Made by a program: the position numbers and the translations under genes. 64,000 nt of DNA from NCBI RefSeq assembly GCF_000632225.1, contig NZ_JFYV01000014.1:21965-85964 (forward strand). The letters run 5' to 3'. Source of the stretch: Sphingomonas sp. RIT328. Its GTDB lineage: Bacteria; Pseudomonadota; Alphaproteobacteria; Sphingomonadales; Sphingomonadaceae. A model generated the notes under the pieces. The model worked only from the letters and a program-made list of their open reading frames with translations. It had not been told where the DNA came from and did no database searches. Numbering within the stretch: position 1 is the first letter of the stretch; each line of letters opens with the position of its first letter. This document shows, piece after piece, positions 39,124-47,731 of the stretch.

Positions 39124-40830
39124 CTACCCGGCGACGGGCCGCCGTGTCGTCGCACCGGATTGCGCCGCCGGCGTCACCATCAGCAGCGTCACGCCCTGAC
39201 GCGGCAGATCGAACGCCAGATCGGCCGTCCCGCTGCGCAGCGCCAGCCGGGTCGGCCTGGCGTCGGGCGTCGTCAGCTCCGCCGCCTTGAGCAGGGTCGC
39301 GCGCTGCGCGTCGGTCGGCGCGAGCGGCGATCCCATCGCGCGCCATGCGGCGAAGCTGTTCGCGTGGCGGTCGTCGATCCGATATTGCGTCACCAGCGCG
39401 CCGCGCGACAGAGCCGGCGGCAGGCGGCGGAGATGCAGACGGACCGCCGCGTCCGGACCGGGCCGGTCGTCGTCGTGATAATGCCAGACGAGCACGGCGA
39501 GCGAGCTTTCGTCCCGGCTCGCCACACTGCCGACGTCCGCCGCACCGCGCACGCCATCGCGCATGACGGTATCGAGGTCGAGCTGATGGTCGGATGTGGC
39601 GGGCACGTATCGGCCGGTCATCTTGGCGAACAGCTTGAACATGTTCATCACCGGCAGATCGATGCCGTTCGAGGTCAGTTGCCGGAAGCCGGCGAACGGC
39701 GGCTGATCCTCGAACTCGAACGCCCAGGTCAGGATGCCGGCCAGCGACAGGCCCCGCCGCTGCGCCAGCGCGAGCAGGCGCGGAAACACGGCGGCGGTAT
39801 AGCTCGAATACATGGTGCCGTTGCGATAGGCGTTGGCCGGCCCCTGACAGGCGGCGCAGCCTTCCGGATCCGACTCGCCGATGATGATCGGCTTGGACCG
39901 GAACGCCGGATTGGCGGCGATCGCGGCGAATTCGTGGTCTGCGGCCTTGAGATGGGTGTTGAGGCCCATGCGGACATGGCTGCCGGTCGCGTCGGTGACG
40001 ACCTCGGGCTGTCCCTTGGCGTGGAAGGAGAGGAAGTCGGTCGGCGTGCCGGCGGCCTGCGCATGCGCCATGAACGCGCCCAGGAAATCGTCACCCGCGC
40101 CGGCGCTGTCCGGCCCGCCGACGCGCGCCTCCGGCAGCGCCCGGCGGACGCCGCGGACGGCGGCATCGTGCAGGCGGAAGAATTGCTCGCGGCTGCCGCT
40201 CCAATAATATTGCGGCAGGTTCGCCTCGTTCCACGTCTCGAAATACCAGCTGGCGACCTCGGCGCGGCCATAGCGGTCGATGCAGTGCCGCACCCATTGG
40301 TGGATCAGTTCCTCCCAGCGCGCATAGTCGCGCGGCGGATAGGCCCAGCCGGTGCGCAAGGTGCCGCTGCCCGGCCGCCAGTCATGCTGATAGGGGATCG
40401 GCTTGGTCGACATCGCCTCGGGCATGAAGCCGAGCTCGACATAGGGTTTGACGCCGCGCGCGCGGTAGGTGTCGAAGATCCGGTCGACGATCGTCCAGTC
40501 ATAGACCGGGCGCCCGTCCGCATCCTCGCTGTAGATGCCGGTCGACCCCCATTTGAGCGCGGGCGTGCCGTCGCCGGACGTCAGCAGATTGTGCGTGCGG
40601 AAATAGACGCGGCCGGGCGCCAGCGCGCCGAGCGTCGCCAGCGTCGTCCGCCCGTCCTTCATCGTCGCATAATTGGGCTCGTCCGCGCCGAAGAAGCGCC
40701 AGACGGGATCGACCGCCGCGCCGGGCCGGCCCGCGTCGACCTCGATCGTCACCGAAAAGGCGGGCGCGGGGGTGGGACCGGCACCGGCGGGTGCGGTGGC
40801 GAGGATCGCAGCGAGTATCAGCCGTTTCAT
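39124..40830 (-). CDS. GH39-type glycoside hydrolase (beta-xylosidase-like)
   Basis: A 568-residue secreted enzyme with signal peptide about 1-24. The clan A barrel shows GADEPNYATMKDGRTTLATL at the start, SWYFETWNEANLPQYYW with acid/base Glu202 and SKPIIIGESDPEG with nucleophile Glu319. GH39 members act on beta-xylosides, some alpha-iduronides and other sugars, so the exact substrate is open. It lies between the GH3 gene (137 bases upstream) and the M1 gene on the same strand and could be in the LacI-controlled GH3 transcript. Confidence 0.87.
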   Translation of the reverse strand: MKRLILAAILATAPAGAGPTPAPAFSVTIEVDAGRPGAAVDPVWRFFGADEPNYATMKDGRTTLATLGALAPGRVYFRTHNLLTSGDGTPALKWGSTGIYSEDADGRPVYDWTIVDRIFDTYRARGVKPYVELGFMPEAMSTKPIPYQHDWRPGSGTLRTGWAYPPRDYARWEELIHQWVRHCIDRYGRAEVASWYFETWNEANLPQYYWSGSREQFFRLHDAAVRGVRRALPEARVGGPDSAGAGDDFLGAFMAHAQAAGTPTDFLSFHAKGQPEVVTDATGSHVRMGLNTHLKAADHEFAAIAANPAFRSKPIIIGESDPEGCAACQGPANAYRNGTMYSSYTAAVFPRLLALAQRRGLSLAGILTWAFEFEDQPPFAGFRQLTSNGIDLPVMNMFKLFAKMTGRYVPATSDHQLDLDTVMRDGVRGAADVGSVASRDESSLAVLVWHYHDDDRPGPDAAVRLHLRRLPPALSRGALVTQYRIDDRHANSFAAWRAMGSPLAPTDAQRATLLKAAELTTPDARPTRLALRSGTADLAFDLPRQGVTLLMVTPAAQSGATTRRPVAG

Positions 40831-40967
40831 CGTGTCGTGCTCCTGCGGAACCCGATGATGCGGGCCAAGAGCATCATGGTCAACACGGCTGATCTATTTG
40901 CCGATTCCGAGCGGGACGGCCGCTGCCGCCCCGCCCGCCGCACCCCGCGCCCGCCAGGACAGCGCGA

Positions 40968-43247
40968 CTAGTGGGTCAGCGTGAAGCTGCCATGCACGCC
41001 GTCGGCCTGCGCCGAGGGCGCGATCCACACGTCGAACAGCCCCGGCTCGACGGTCGGTTGCAGGTCCTGGCCGAGGAAGGTCAGCTGCGCGCGGGTCAGC
41101 GTGAAGCGCACCGTCTCGCTGGCACCGGGGGCGAGCGCGAGCCTGCGGAACGCCTTGAGCTCGCGCACCGGCCGGGTGATGCTGGCGACGCGGTCGCGGA
41201 TGTAGAGCTGGACCAGCTCCTCGCAGGCGCGGCGGCCGGTGTTGGTGATCGTCGCCGCCACCTCGATCCGCCCGTCCCATGCCAGCGTCGCGGGTACCAC
41301 CGGCACCGCATAGCTCACCTTGCCGTAGGTGAGGCCGTGGCCGAAGGGGTAGAGCGCGGCATTGGGCGACGTCCGCCACTGTGCCTTGTACGGCTCGCGC
41401 GGGCCGTCGGGGGCGGGCCGGCCGGTCGCCTTATGCGCGTAATAATAAGGCTCCTGGCCGCTTTCGTGCGGGAAGCTGAGCGGCAGGCGGCCCGACGGCC
41501 CGACCTTGCCGAACAGCACGTCGGCGATCGCATGCCCGGTCTCCGAACCGAGGAACCAGGTGACGAGGATCGCCGGCGCATCCCGGACCGCGCCCTCCAG
41601 CGCGAGGCCGCGGCCGTTCTTGAGCAGCACGACGATCGGCTTGCCGGTCGCCGCGACCGCCTCGGCAAGCGCCATCTGCGGTGCGGGCACGGTGATCGAC
41701 GTGCGCGACTGCGCCTCGCCCGACATCGTCTCGCTCTCGCCGATCGCGAGCACGACGACATCCGCAGCGCGCGCCGCCGCGACCGCCGCGTCGATGCCGC
41801 CGGCGAGCGGCGCCTCGACGCCCGAGCCGAGCGTCACGCTGACCGCGCGCGCGCCCGCCGCTTTGACGCCGGTGGCGAGATCGATCGCCTGATTGTTGTC
41901 GCCATAGACGACCCACGGCCCGTTGAGATCGTGCTGGCCGCTCGCGAACGGGCCGATCAGCGCGATCCGCCGCGCCGGATCGAGCGGCAGCAGGTCGCCG
42001 TCGTTCTTGAGCAGCACCATCGACTTCTGCGCCGCCTCGCGCGACAGCGCCAGCGCCGCCCTGGTGCGCGAGCGCGCCGTCTCGCGCTTGGCGTCGATGC
42101 GGCGGAACGGATCGTCGAACAGGCCGAGCCGGTGCTTGACCATCAGCACGCGCCGGACCGACCGGTCGAGCGTCGCCTGCGGCACCGCGCCTTCGCGGAC
42201 GAGGTCGGCGAGATGCAGCGCATAGAGGTTCGACTGCATGCTCATGTCGACCCCGGCGAGGAAGGCGAGGCGCGCCGCGTCCTTGCCGTCCCTGGCGAAG
42301 CCGGCGGCGATCATCTCCTCGTCACCGGTATAGTCGGAGACGATGATGCCGGGGAACTTCCACTCGTCGCGCAGCACCTGCTGCATCAGCCAGGCGTTGC
42401 CGGTCGCGGGCACGCCGTTGATCTCGTTGAACGAGGCCATGCCGCTCAGCGCACCGGCGTCGAACCCCGCCTTGTACGGCGGCAGGTACACTTCGCGCAG
42501 CGTCCGTTCCGACAGGTCGACGCTGTTATAGTCGAGCCCGCTTTCCGCCGCGCCGTACGCGGCGAAATGCTTGATGCACGCCATCACCGCGTCGGCATCG
42601 GCGAGGTTCCTGCCCTGGAAGCCGCGGACGCGCGCCGCGGCGAACATCTGCCCGAGCAACGTGTCCTCGCCGGCGCCCTCCATCGTCCGGCCCCAACGCT
42701 GGTCGCGGGCGATGTCGACCATCGGGAAGAAGGTCCAGTCGATCCCCGCCGCGGCGGCCTCATAGGCGGCCATGCGCGCGGTGCGCATCGCCAGATCGGG
42801 ATCGAAGCTCGCTGCCTCGGCGACCGGCACCGGAAAGATGGTGCGGTGGCCGTGGATCACGTCGGCGGCGAAGAGCAGCGGGATCTTGAGCCGCGACTGG
42901 CGCATCACCGCCTGCTGCATCCGCCGCGCCATCACCGCGCCATTGCCGTTGAACACGCCGGTGAGCTTTCCCGCAACCGCGTCGGCGAGCTGGTCGTCGA
43001 AGCTCGGGCCACCGCTCGACGGCGGGTTGAGTCCGGTGGCGATGCCGCCGCTCCACGCCGCGGCGTTGAGCTGCAACTGCCCCGCCTTTTCCTCCAGCGT
43101 CATCCGGGCGAGCAGCGCCTCGATCGCGGCGGGCAGGGTCTCGCCCTCCGCGGCGGCGAGCAGCGCGCGCGCCGGACTCGCCGCCCATGCGGCGATCGTT
43201 CCGGCGCCGAGCAGCGCCGCGCGCCGCGAGATGGTGAAGTCGCTCAT
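40968..43247 (-). CDS. GH3 beta-glucosidase, exported (BglX-like)
   Basis: A 759-residue enzyme with a twin-arginine leader (SRRAALLGAGTIAAWAAS). The (beta/alpha)8 domain has LLFAADVIHGHRTIFPVPV, CIKHFAAYGAAESGLDYN and the nucleophile Asp305 in FPGIIVSDYTGDEEM. The alpha/beta sandwich domain follows (VLLKNDGDLLPLD), with a candidate acid/base Glu in the GESETMSGEA loop, and a C-terminal fibronectin-III-like domain. It should hydrolyse beta-linked gluco-oligosaccharides in the periplasm. It is divergent from the lacI gene, with a palindromic operator 87 bases before its ATG, so repression by that LacI is likely. Confidence 0.93.
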   Translation of the reverse strand: MSDFTISRRAALLGAGTIAAWAASPARALLAAAEGETLPAAIEALLARMTLEEKAGQLQLNAAAWSGGIATGLNPPSSGGPSFDDQLADAVAGKLTGVFNGNGAVMARRMQQAVMRQSRLKIPLLFAADVIHGHRTIFPVPVAEAASFDPDLAMRTARMAAYEAAAAGIDWTFFPMVDIARDQRWGRTMEGAGEDTLLGQMFAAARVRGFQGRNLADADAVMACIKHFAAYGAAESGLDYNSVDLSERTLREVYLPPYKAGFDAGALSGMASFNEINGVPATGNAWLMQQVLRDEWKFPGIIVSDYTGDEEMIAAGFARDGKDAARLAFLAGVDMSMQSNLYALHLADLVREGAVPQATLDRSVRRVLMVKHRLGLFDDPFRRIDAKRETARSRTRAALALSREAAQKSMVLLKNDGDLLPLDPARRIALIGPFASGQHDLNGPWVVYGDNNQAIDLATGVKAAGARAVSVTLGSGVEAPLAGGIDAAVAAARAADVVVLAIGESETMSGEAQSRTSITVPAPQMALAEAVAATGKPIVVLLKNGRGLALEGAVRDAPAILVTWFLGSETGHAIADVLFGKVGPSGRLPLSFPHESGQEPYYYAHKATGRPAPDGPREPYKAQWRTSPNAALYPFGHGLTYGKVSYAVPVVPATLAWDGRIEVAATITNTGRRACEELVQLYIRDRVASITRPVRELKAFRRLALAPGASETVRFTLTRAQLTFLGQDLQPTVEPGLFDVWIAPSAQADGVHGSFTLTH

Positions 43248-43333
43248 ATCCAGGTCGTCCCCTCATCGCCGTCATAGCGCGTGCCCGGCGGTACCCGTGA
43301 ACGACCCCGGTGCTTTTCGCGTTGACGCTGTCC

Positions 43334-43347
43334 TGTAACCGGTTACA
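43334..43347. promoter_or_regulatory. LacI-type operator palindrome between GH3 and lacI genes
   Basis: TGTAACCGGTTACA is a perfect 14-base palindrome with the central CG expected for LacI-family operators. It sits in the divergent promoter region, 87 bases from the GH3 ATG and 70 from the lacI ATG, so one bound repressor could control both. Near copies occur at 47617-47650. Confidence 0.8.
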
Positions 43348-43416
43348 CAGCTCGCAGGCGTCGCACAAGATGTGTCGCGACGATAGACGGCCGGGGATGG
43401 CTTGCAAGGGGAGGGT

Positions 43417-44418
43417 ATGAAACAGGCATCCGCCACGGTCCGCGACGTCGCCCGCGTCGCCGAGGTATCGGTCGCATCGGTATCGCGCGCGCTCAACGGG
43501 CACAGCAGCGTCCACCCCGACATGCGCGCGCGCGTGCTCGCCGCCGCCAAGACGCTCGGCTATGTGCCGCATGCCGGCGCGCGCAGCCTGTCGCTGGCGC
43601 GCAGCCATGCGATCGGCGTCGTGCTGCCCGATCTGTACGGCGAGTTCTTCTCCGAGATTGTCCGCGGCATGGATCGCGAGGTCACGGCGCGCGGCTATCA
43701 CCTGCTGCTGTCGAACATGCATGCCGATGCGGCGCTGGCTGCACAGGCGATGCGGTCGATGCGCGGCCGCGTCGACGGGCTGATCGTGATGGCGCCGCAA
43801 CTCGACACCGCCGAGCTCGACGAGGCGCTGCCGCGCGACGTGCCGGCGGTGCTGGTCAATTGCCGCGAGACAGTCGGCCGCGCCGCCTACCGGATCGACA
43901 ATACCGCCGGGATCACCGCCGCGGTCGCGCATCTCGCCGCGACCGGCCGTCGCCGGCTGCTGCACATCAGCGGCCCGGAGGGCAATATCGACGGACGCGA
44001 ACGCCGTGATGCCTTCCTCGCGGCGATGGCGGTCCATGCCCCCGGCATCGCCCCGATCGTCGTCGCGGGCGACTTCCGCGAGGAATCGGGCGTCGCCGCC
44101 GTGCGCCGGCTGATCGAAAGCGGCGAGACGTGCGACGGCATCGTCGCCGCCAACGACATGATGGCGCTGGGCGCGATGAGCGCGCTGCGCGAGGCGGGGA
44201 TGGCGGTGCCGGGTGATATCGCCGTCACCGGCTTCGACGACGTGCCGCTCGCCCGCTACCTCGGTCTGACGACGGTGCGGATCACCCTCGCCGAGATGGG
44301 CGCGCGGGCGACCGCGCGACTGATCGACGCGCTCGACGGCGGCGCATTGTCGCCGGACACCGAGATCATCGCGACCGAGCTCATCATCCGTTCCACCACC
44401 GGACCTTTGCCGACATGA
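43417..44418 (+). CDS. LacI-family transcriptional regulator
   Basis: A 333-residue repressor. The helix-turn-helix is at about 5-25 (TVRDVARVAEVSVASVSRAL) and the hinge helix near 48-58, followed by a periplasmic-binding-protein-like sensor domain (IGVVLPDLYGEFFSEIVRG; DGIVAANDMMALGAMSALRE; DIAVTGFDDVPLARYL). ATG 43417 has GGGGAGGG in front and is preferred over the upstream TTG at 43402. It overlaps the next gene by four bases (ATGA), so regulator and glucanase are one unit. It probably binds TGTAACCGGTTACA-like sites at 43334 and 47617-47650. Confidence 0.93.
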   Translation: MKQASATVRDVARVAEVSVASVSRALNGHSSVHPDMRARVLAAAKTLGYVPHAGARSLSLARSHAIGVVLPDLYGEFFSEIVRGMDREVTARGYHLLLSNMHADAALAAQAMRSMRGRVDGLIVMAPQLDTAELDEALPRDVPAVLVNCRETVGRAAYRIDNTAGITAAVAHLAATGRRRLLHISGPEGNIDGRERRDAFLAAMAVHAPGIAPIVVAGDFREESGVAAVRRLIESGETCDGIVAANDMMALGAMSALREAGMAVPGDIAVTGFDDVPLARYLGLTTVRITLAEMGARATARLIDALDGGALSPDTEIIATELIIRSTTGPLPT

Positions 44419-45839
44419 CCTTCGCCCCGATCGACCGCCGCGCGTTGCTCGCCCGCGCCCCGCTCGCCACCGCCGCCGCCTGCTTGCCCGCGGCGGCGGG
44501 GGCGGCGCCGGCGCGCGTCGTCCTGCCCGGCTGGTTCGATGATCTCGAAGAGCGCACCTTCCGCTTCTTCTGGGACCTCGCCAATCGTGACAACGGGCTG
44601 GTGCCGGATCGCTGGCCGACCCCGTCCTTCGCCAGCATCGCCGCGGTCGGCTTCGCGCTGACCGCCTATCCGATCGGCGTCGCGCGCGGCTGGATTCGCC
44701 GCGAGGAGGCGCGCGACCTGACGCTCGCCACCCTGCGCTTCTTCGCCACCGCGCCGCAGGGCGATGCGCCGGCGGGGATGAGCGGGCACCGGGGCTTCTT
44801 CTACCATTTCCTCGACATGAAGACCGGCACGCGCTTTCGCGACACCGAACTCTCCAGCGTCGATACCACGCTCCTCTTCCTCGGCATCCTGTTCGCCGGT
44901 GCCTGGTACGATGCCGCCGACCCGGCCGAGGCGGAGATCCGGCAGCTGGCGCAGGCGATCACCGATCGCGCCGACTGGCCCTGGTTCACCAACGCCCGCG
45001 GCAGCGTGTCGATGGGCTGGCATCCGGGGCAGGGCTTCATCGAGCGGTCGTGGGAGGGGTATAACGAGGGGATGATGGTCTATGTCGTCGGCCTCGGCAG
45101 TCGCGGCAAGCCGCTCGCCGACGGCGCGTGGGAGGGGTGGACCAAGACCTATCCCGCCTTCTGGCGCGGGCGGGGCAAAACGCGGCACCTCGCCTTCGCA
45201 CCGCTGTTCGGCCATCAATACAGCCAGATGTGGATCGACTTCCGCGGCATCCGCGATGCGGTGATGCGCCGGGCGGGGATCGACTATTTCGAGAACAGCC
45301 GCCGCGCCACTTATGCCAACCGCGCCTATTGCATCGCCAATCCAATGCGCTGGGACGGCTATGGCCGCGATATCTGGGGGCTGACCGCCTGCGACGGGCC
45401 GGGCAATCTCACCTTGCCGTTCAAGGGCCGGACCGCGACCTTCTTCGGCTATTCGGCGCGCGGACCGCTCGGCCAGCCTGACGGGCGCGACGACGGTACG
45501 CTGGCACCGACCGCCGCGCTCGGCAGCCTCGCCTTCGCGCCGGAGATCGTCGTCCCTTGCGCCGAGGCGATGAAGGCCCGGCCCAGGCTGTACGGTCAAT
45601 ATGGCTTCCTCGACAGCTTCAACCCGTCGTTCCGCTACACCGACGCCAGACTGGAGGCGGGATCGGTGGATGCGACGTCGGGCTGGGTGGATGGCGATTA
45701 TCTCGGCATCGATCAGGGTGCGATCCTCGGCGCGATCGCCAACACGCGCGACGAGGGCGTGTGGCAGGTGATGCGCCGCTCGCCGACGATCCGGCGCGGG
45801 CTGCAGCGCGCCGGCTTCGCGGGGGGATGGCTGGGATGA
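44415..45839 (+). CDS. GH144-type endo-beta-1,2-glucanase (glycoamylase domain protein)
   Basis: A 474-residue exported protein with a leader rich in Ala (RRALLARAPLATAAACLPA). The rest matches the Glycoamylase domain (PF10091) that defines GH144: LEERTFRFFWDLANRDNGLV, SIAAVGFALTAYPIGVARGW, GFFYHFLDM, SWEGYNEGMMVYVVGLGS, FAPLFGHQYSQMWIDFRGIR, NPMRWDGYGRDIWGLTACDG. GH144 members cleave beta-1,2-glucan; the neighbouring GH3 could finish the oligosaccharides. No close substrate evidence beyond family and context. Confidence 0.85.
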   Translation: MTFAPIDRRALLARAPLATAAACLPAAAGAAPARVVLPGWFDDLEERTFRFFWDLANRDNGLVPDRWPTPSFASIAAVGFALTAYPIGVARGWIRREEARDLTLATLRFFATAPQGDAPAGMSGHRGFFYHFLDMKTGTRFRDTELSSVDTTLLFLGILFAGAWYDAADPAEAEIRQLAQAITDRADWPWFTNARGSVSMGWHPGQGFIERSWEGYNEGMMVYVVGLGSRGKPLADGAWEGWTKTYPAFWRGRGKTRHLAFAPLFGHQYSQMWIDFRGIRDAVMRRAGIDYFENSRRATYANRAYCIANPMRWDGYGRDIWGLTACDGPGNLTLPFKGRTATFFGYSARGPLGQPDGRDDGTLAPTAALGSLAFAPEIVVPCAEAMKARPRLYGQYGFLDSFNPSFRYTDARLEAGSVDATSGWVDGDYLGIDQGAILGAIANTRDEGVWQVMRRSPTIRRGLQRAGFAGGWLG

Positions 45840-45905
45840 GGGCACGCCTCGCCACTGCCGCAAAGTCGCGGCCGACGGAGGAGCGGGCCAATCCCGCAGC
45901 GCACG

Positions 45906-46010
45906 TCAGTATTCCTGCGCAGTCGGGGATCCAGTGGCCGAGCAGAGCACCGGTGCGTGGCGGTAAGAACACTGGGCTTCTGCCTGCGCGGGAGCACTGG
46001 TGGGTCCGGC
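45906..46010. repeat. Degenerate dispersed intergenic repeat (REP-like)
   Basis: The stretch with ATTCCTGCGCAGTCGGGGAT and, about 70 bases later, CTGCCTGCGCGGGAGCAC has the form of the paired, inverted GC-rich repeats scattered between genes in sphingomonads. When translated it gives the IPAQSGIQ-like nonsense often misannotated as protein. A related hairpin is at 60566-60589. Confidence 0.45.
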
Positions 46011-46056
46011 GCCGTGAGTCCAAGCGCGCGCGGCCGACCGCGACAGGGCAGGGCGC

Positions 46057-47571
46057 ATGACCGCCGCCCATCCCAATCCGCCGCTCAAGACGGTCACCAT
46101 CGTCGGTGGCGGCACCGCCGGGTGGATGACCGCGGCGCTGCTGTCGCGGCTGCTGCTCGGCGCCTATACCATCCGGCTGATCGAGTCGGCGGAGATCGGC
46201 ACGATCGGCGTCGGCGAGGCGACGATCCCCGCCATCCGGACGTTCAACGGACTCGCCGGCATCGACGAATTCGAATTCGTCCGCGCGACGCAGGCGACGT
46301 TCAAGCTCGGCATCGAATTCCGCAACTGGGGCGGCGTCGGCGACAGCTACATCCACGGCTTCGGCAAGATCGGCCAGGATCTCTACTGGCTGCACTGCCA
46401 CCAATTCTGGCTCAAGGCGCGCGCGGCGGGCGATGCGCGGCCGTTCGACCATTACTCCCTCAACACGCTCGCGGCGCGGATGAACCGGTTCGCGCTGCCC
46501 GATCCGGCGCATCCCCATTCGCCGATCGCCGACCTCGATTACGCCTATCATTTCGATGCCGCCCTCTACGCCGCCTTCCTGCGCCGCCGCGCCGAGGCGG
46601 CGGGGGTCGAGCGGATCGAGGGGCGGATCGTCGCCGCCAACCGGCGCGGGCAGGACGGCTTCCTCGATCATGTCGTGCTCGCCGACGGGCGGACGGTCGA
46701 CGGCGACCTGTTCGTCGATTGCTCGGGGATGCGCGGGCTGCTGATCGGCGACGCGATGGGCGTCGGCTATGAGGATTGGGATCGCTGGCTGCTCTGCGAC
46801 CGGGCCATCGCGGTGCCGAGCGCGCGGCAGGGGCCGCTGACGCCCTATACGCGCTCGATCGCGCACGATGCCGGCTGGCAATGGCGCATCCCGTTGCAGC
46901 ATCGCACCGGCAACGGCCATGTCTATGCGAGCCGCTTCGTCTCGGACGAGGCGGCGGCGCGGACGCTGCTCGCGCATCTCGACACCCCGGCGATCGGCGA
47001 TCCCCGGCCGGTGCGCTTCCGGCCCGGCAAGCGGCTGCGCGCGTGGGAGAGGAACGTCGTCGCGCTGGGCCTGGCCGGCGGTTTCCTCGAACCGCTCGAA
47101 TCGACCAGCATCCACCTGATCCAGACCGGCATCCTGCGGCTGCTCGCGCTGTTTCCCGGGCGCGGCTTCCATCCCGCCGACATCGCCGAATACAACCGCC
47201 AGACCGACTTCGAATATCGCGACGTGCGGGACTTCATCATCGCGCATTACAAGGTCACCGAGCGCGAGGACACGCCGTTCTGGCGCTACGTCAAGCATAT
47301 GGAGGTGCCGGACAGCCTCACCGAACGGCTTGCGCTGTTCGCGGCGTCGGCGCGCTTCTTCCTGCACGGCAGCGCCGAACTGTTCCGCGAGGAGAGCTGG
47401 GTGCAGGTGCTGCTCGGCCAGCGGCTGCACGCGACCTATGATCCGATGGTCGACATGGTGCCGGCGGAACAGGCCACGGCGTTCCTCCACGATGTCGAGG
47501 AGGTGATCGGCGAGGTCGCCGCCGGCATGCCGACGCACGAAGCGTTCATCGCCCGTCACTGCCAGGCCTGA
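46057..47571 (+). CDS. Flavin-dependent halogenase (tryptophan-halogenase family)
   Basis: A 504-residue protein with all halogenase landmarks: FAD motif VGGGTAGWM (Gly17-Gly22), the catalytic lysine Lys83 in TFKLGIEFRNWGG, the WxWxIP motif WQWRIP at 274-279 and Glu348 in FLEPLESTSIHL, at the position of the active-site Glu of PrnA/RebH. It should use reduced FAD, chloride or bromide and oxygen to halogenate an indole or related ring. No signal peptide, so cytoplasmic. No flavin reductase gene was seen nearby. Its place between a beta-glucanase and a TonB receptor matches the context of BrvH/Xcc-type halogenases whose natural substrates are unknown. Confidence 0.93.
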   Translation: MTAAHPNPPLKTVTIVGGGTAGWMTAALLSRLLLGAYTIRLIESAEIGTIGVGEATIPAIRTFNGLAGIDEFEFVRATQATFKLGIEFRNWGGVGDSYIHGFGKIGQDLYWLHCHQFWLKARAAGDARPFDHYSLNTLAARMNRFALPDPAHPHSPIADLDYAYHFDAALYAAFLRRRAEAAGVERIEGRIVAANRRGQDGFLDHVVLADGRTVDGDLFVDCSGMRGLLIGDAMGVGYEDWDRWLLCDRAIAVPSARQGPLTPYTRSIAHDAGWQWRIPLQHRTGNGHVYASRFVSDEAAARTLLAHLDTPAIGDPRPVRFRPGKRLRAWERNVVALGLAGGFLEPLESTSIHLIQTGILRLLALFPGRGFHPADIAEYNRQTDFEYRDVRDFIIAHYKVTEREDTPFWRYVKHMEVPDSLTERLALFAASARFFLHGSAELFREESWVQVLLGQRLHATYDPMVDMVPAEQATAFLHDVEEVIGEVAAGMPTHEAFIARHCQA

Positions 47572-47616
47572 CTGTTGCCGGGCGGCAACACTGCCAGCCT
47601 TTAGCATCAGCCCGGT

Positions 47617-47630
47617 TGTAACCGGTTACG
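47617..47630. promoter_or_regulatory. LacI-type operator, first copy before TonB receptor
   Basis: TGTAACCGGTTACG matches the GH3/lacI palindrome at 13 of 14 positions. It lies between the halogenase stop and the receptor start. Confidence 0.75.
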
Positions 47631-47636
47631 GACGCG

Positions 47637-47650
47637 AGTAACCGGTTTCA
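47637..47650. promoter_or_regulatory. LacI-type operator, second copy before TonB receptor
   Basis: AGTAACCGGTTTCA matches the palindrome at 12 of 14 positions and begins exactly 20 bases after the first copy, about two helical turns, so two repressors could sit on the same face of the DNA. Confidence 0.65.
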
Positions 47651-47731
47651 TACGCCCAGCGCGATCCGCTGCCGTCGCTCGTCGACGTGCCGGCGGGAGC
47701 AAAGATCGGGTAACGGATGGAGGGGTTTGCA

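Noticed and set aside
45836..46060. Possible small gene between glucanase and halogenase
   Set aside because: Its translation is the IPAQSGIQ-type nonsense that comes from a dispersed intergenic repeat.
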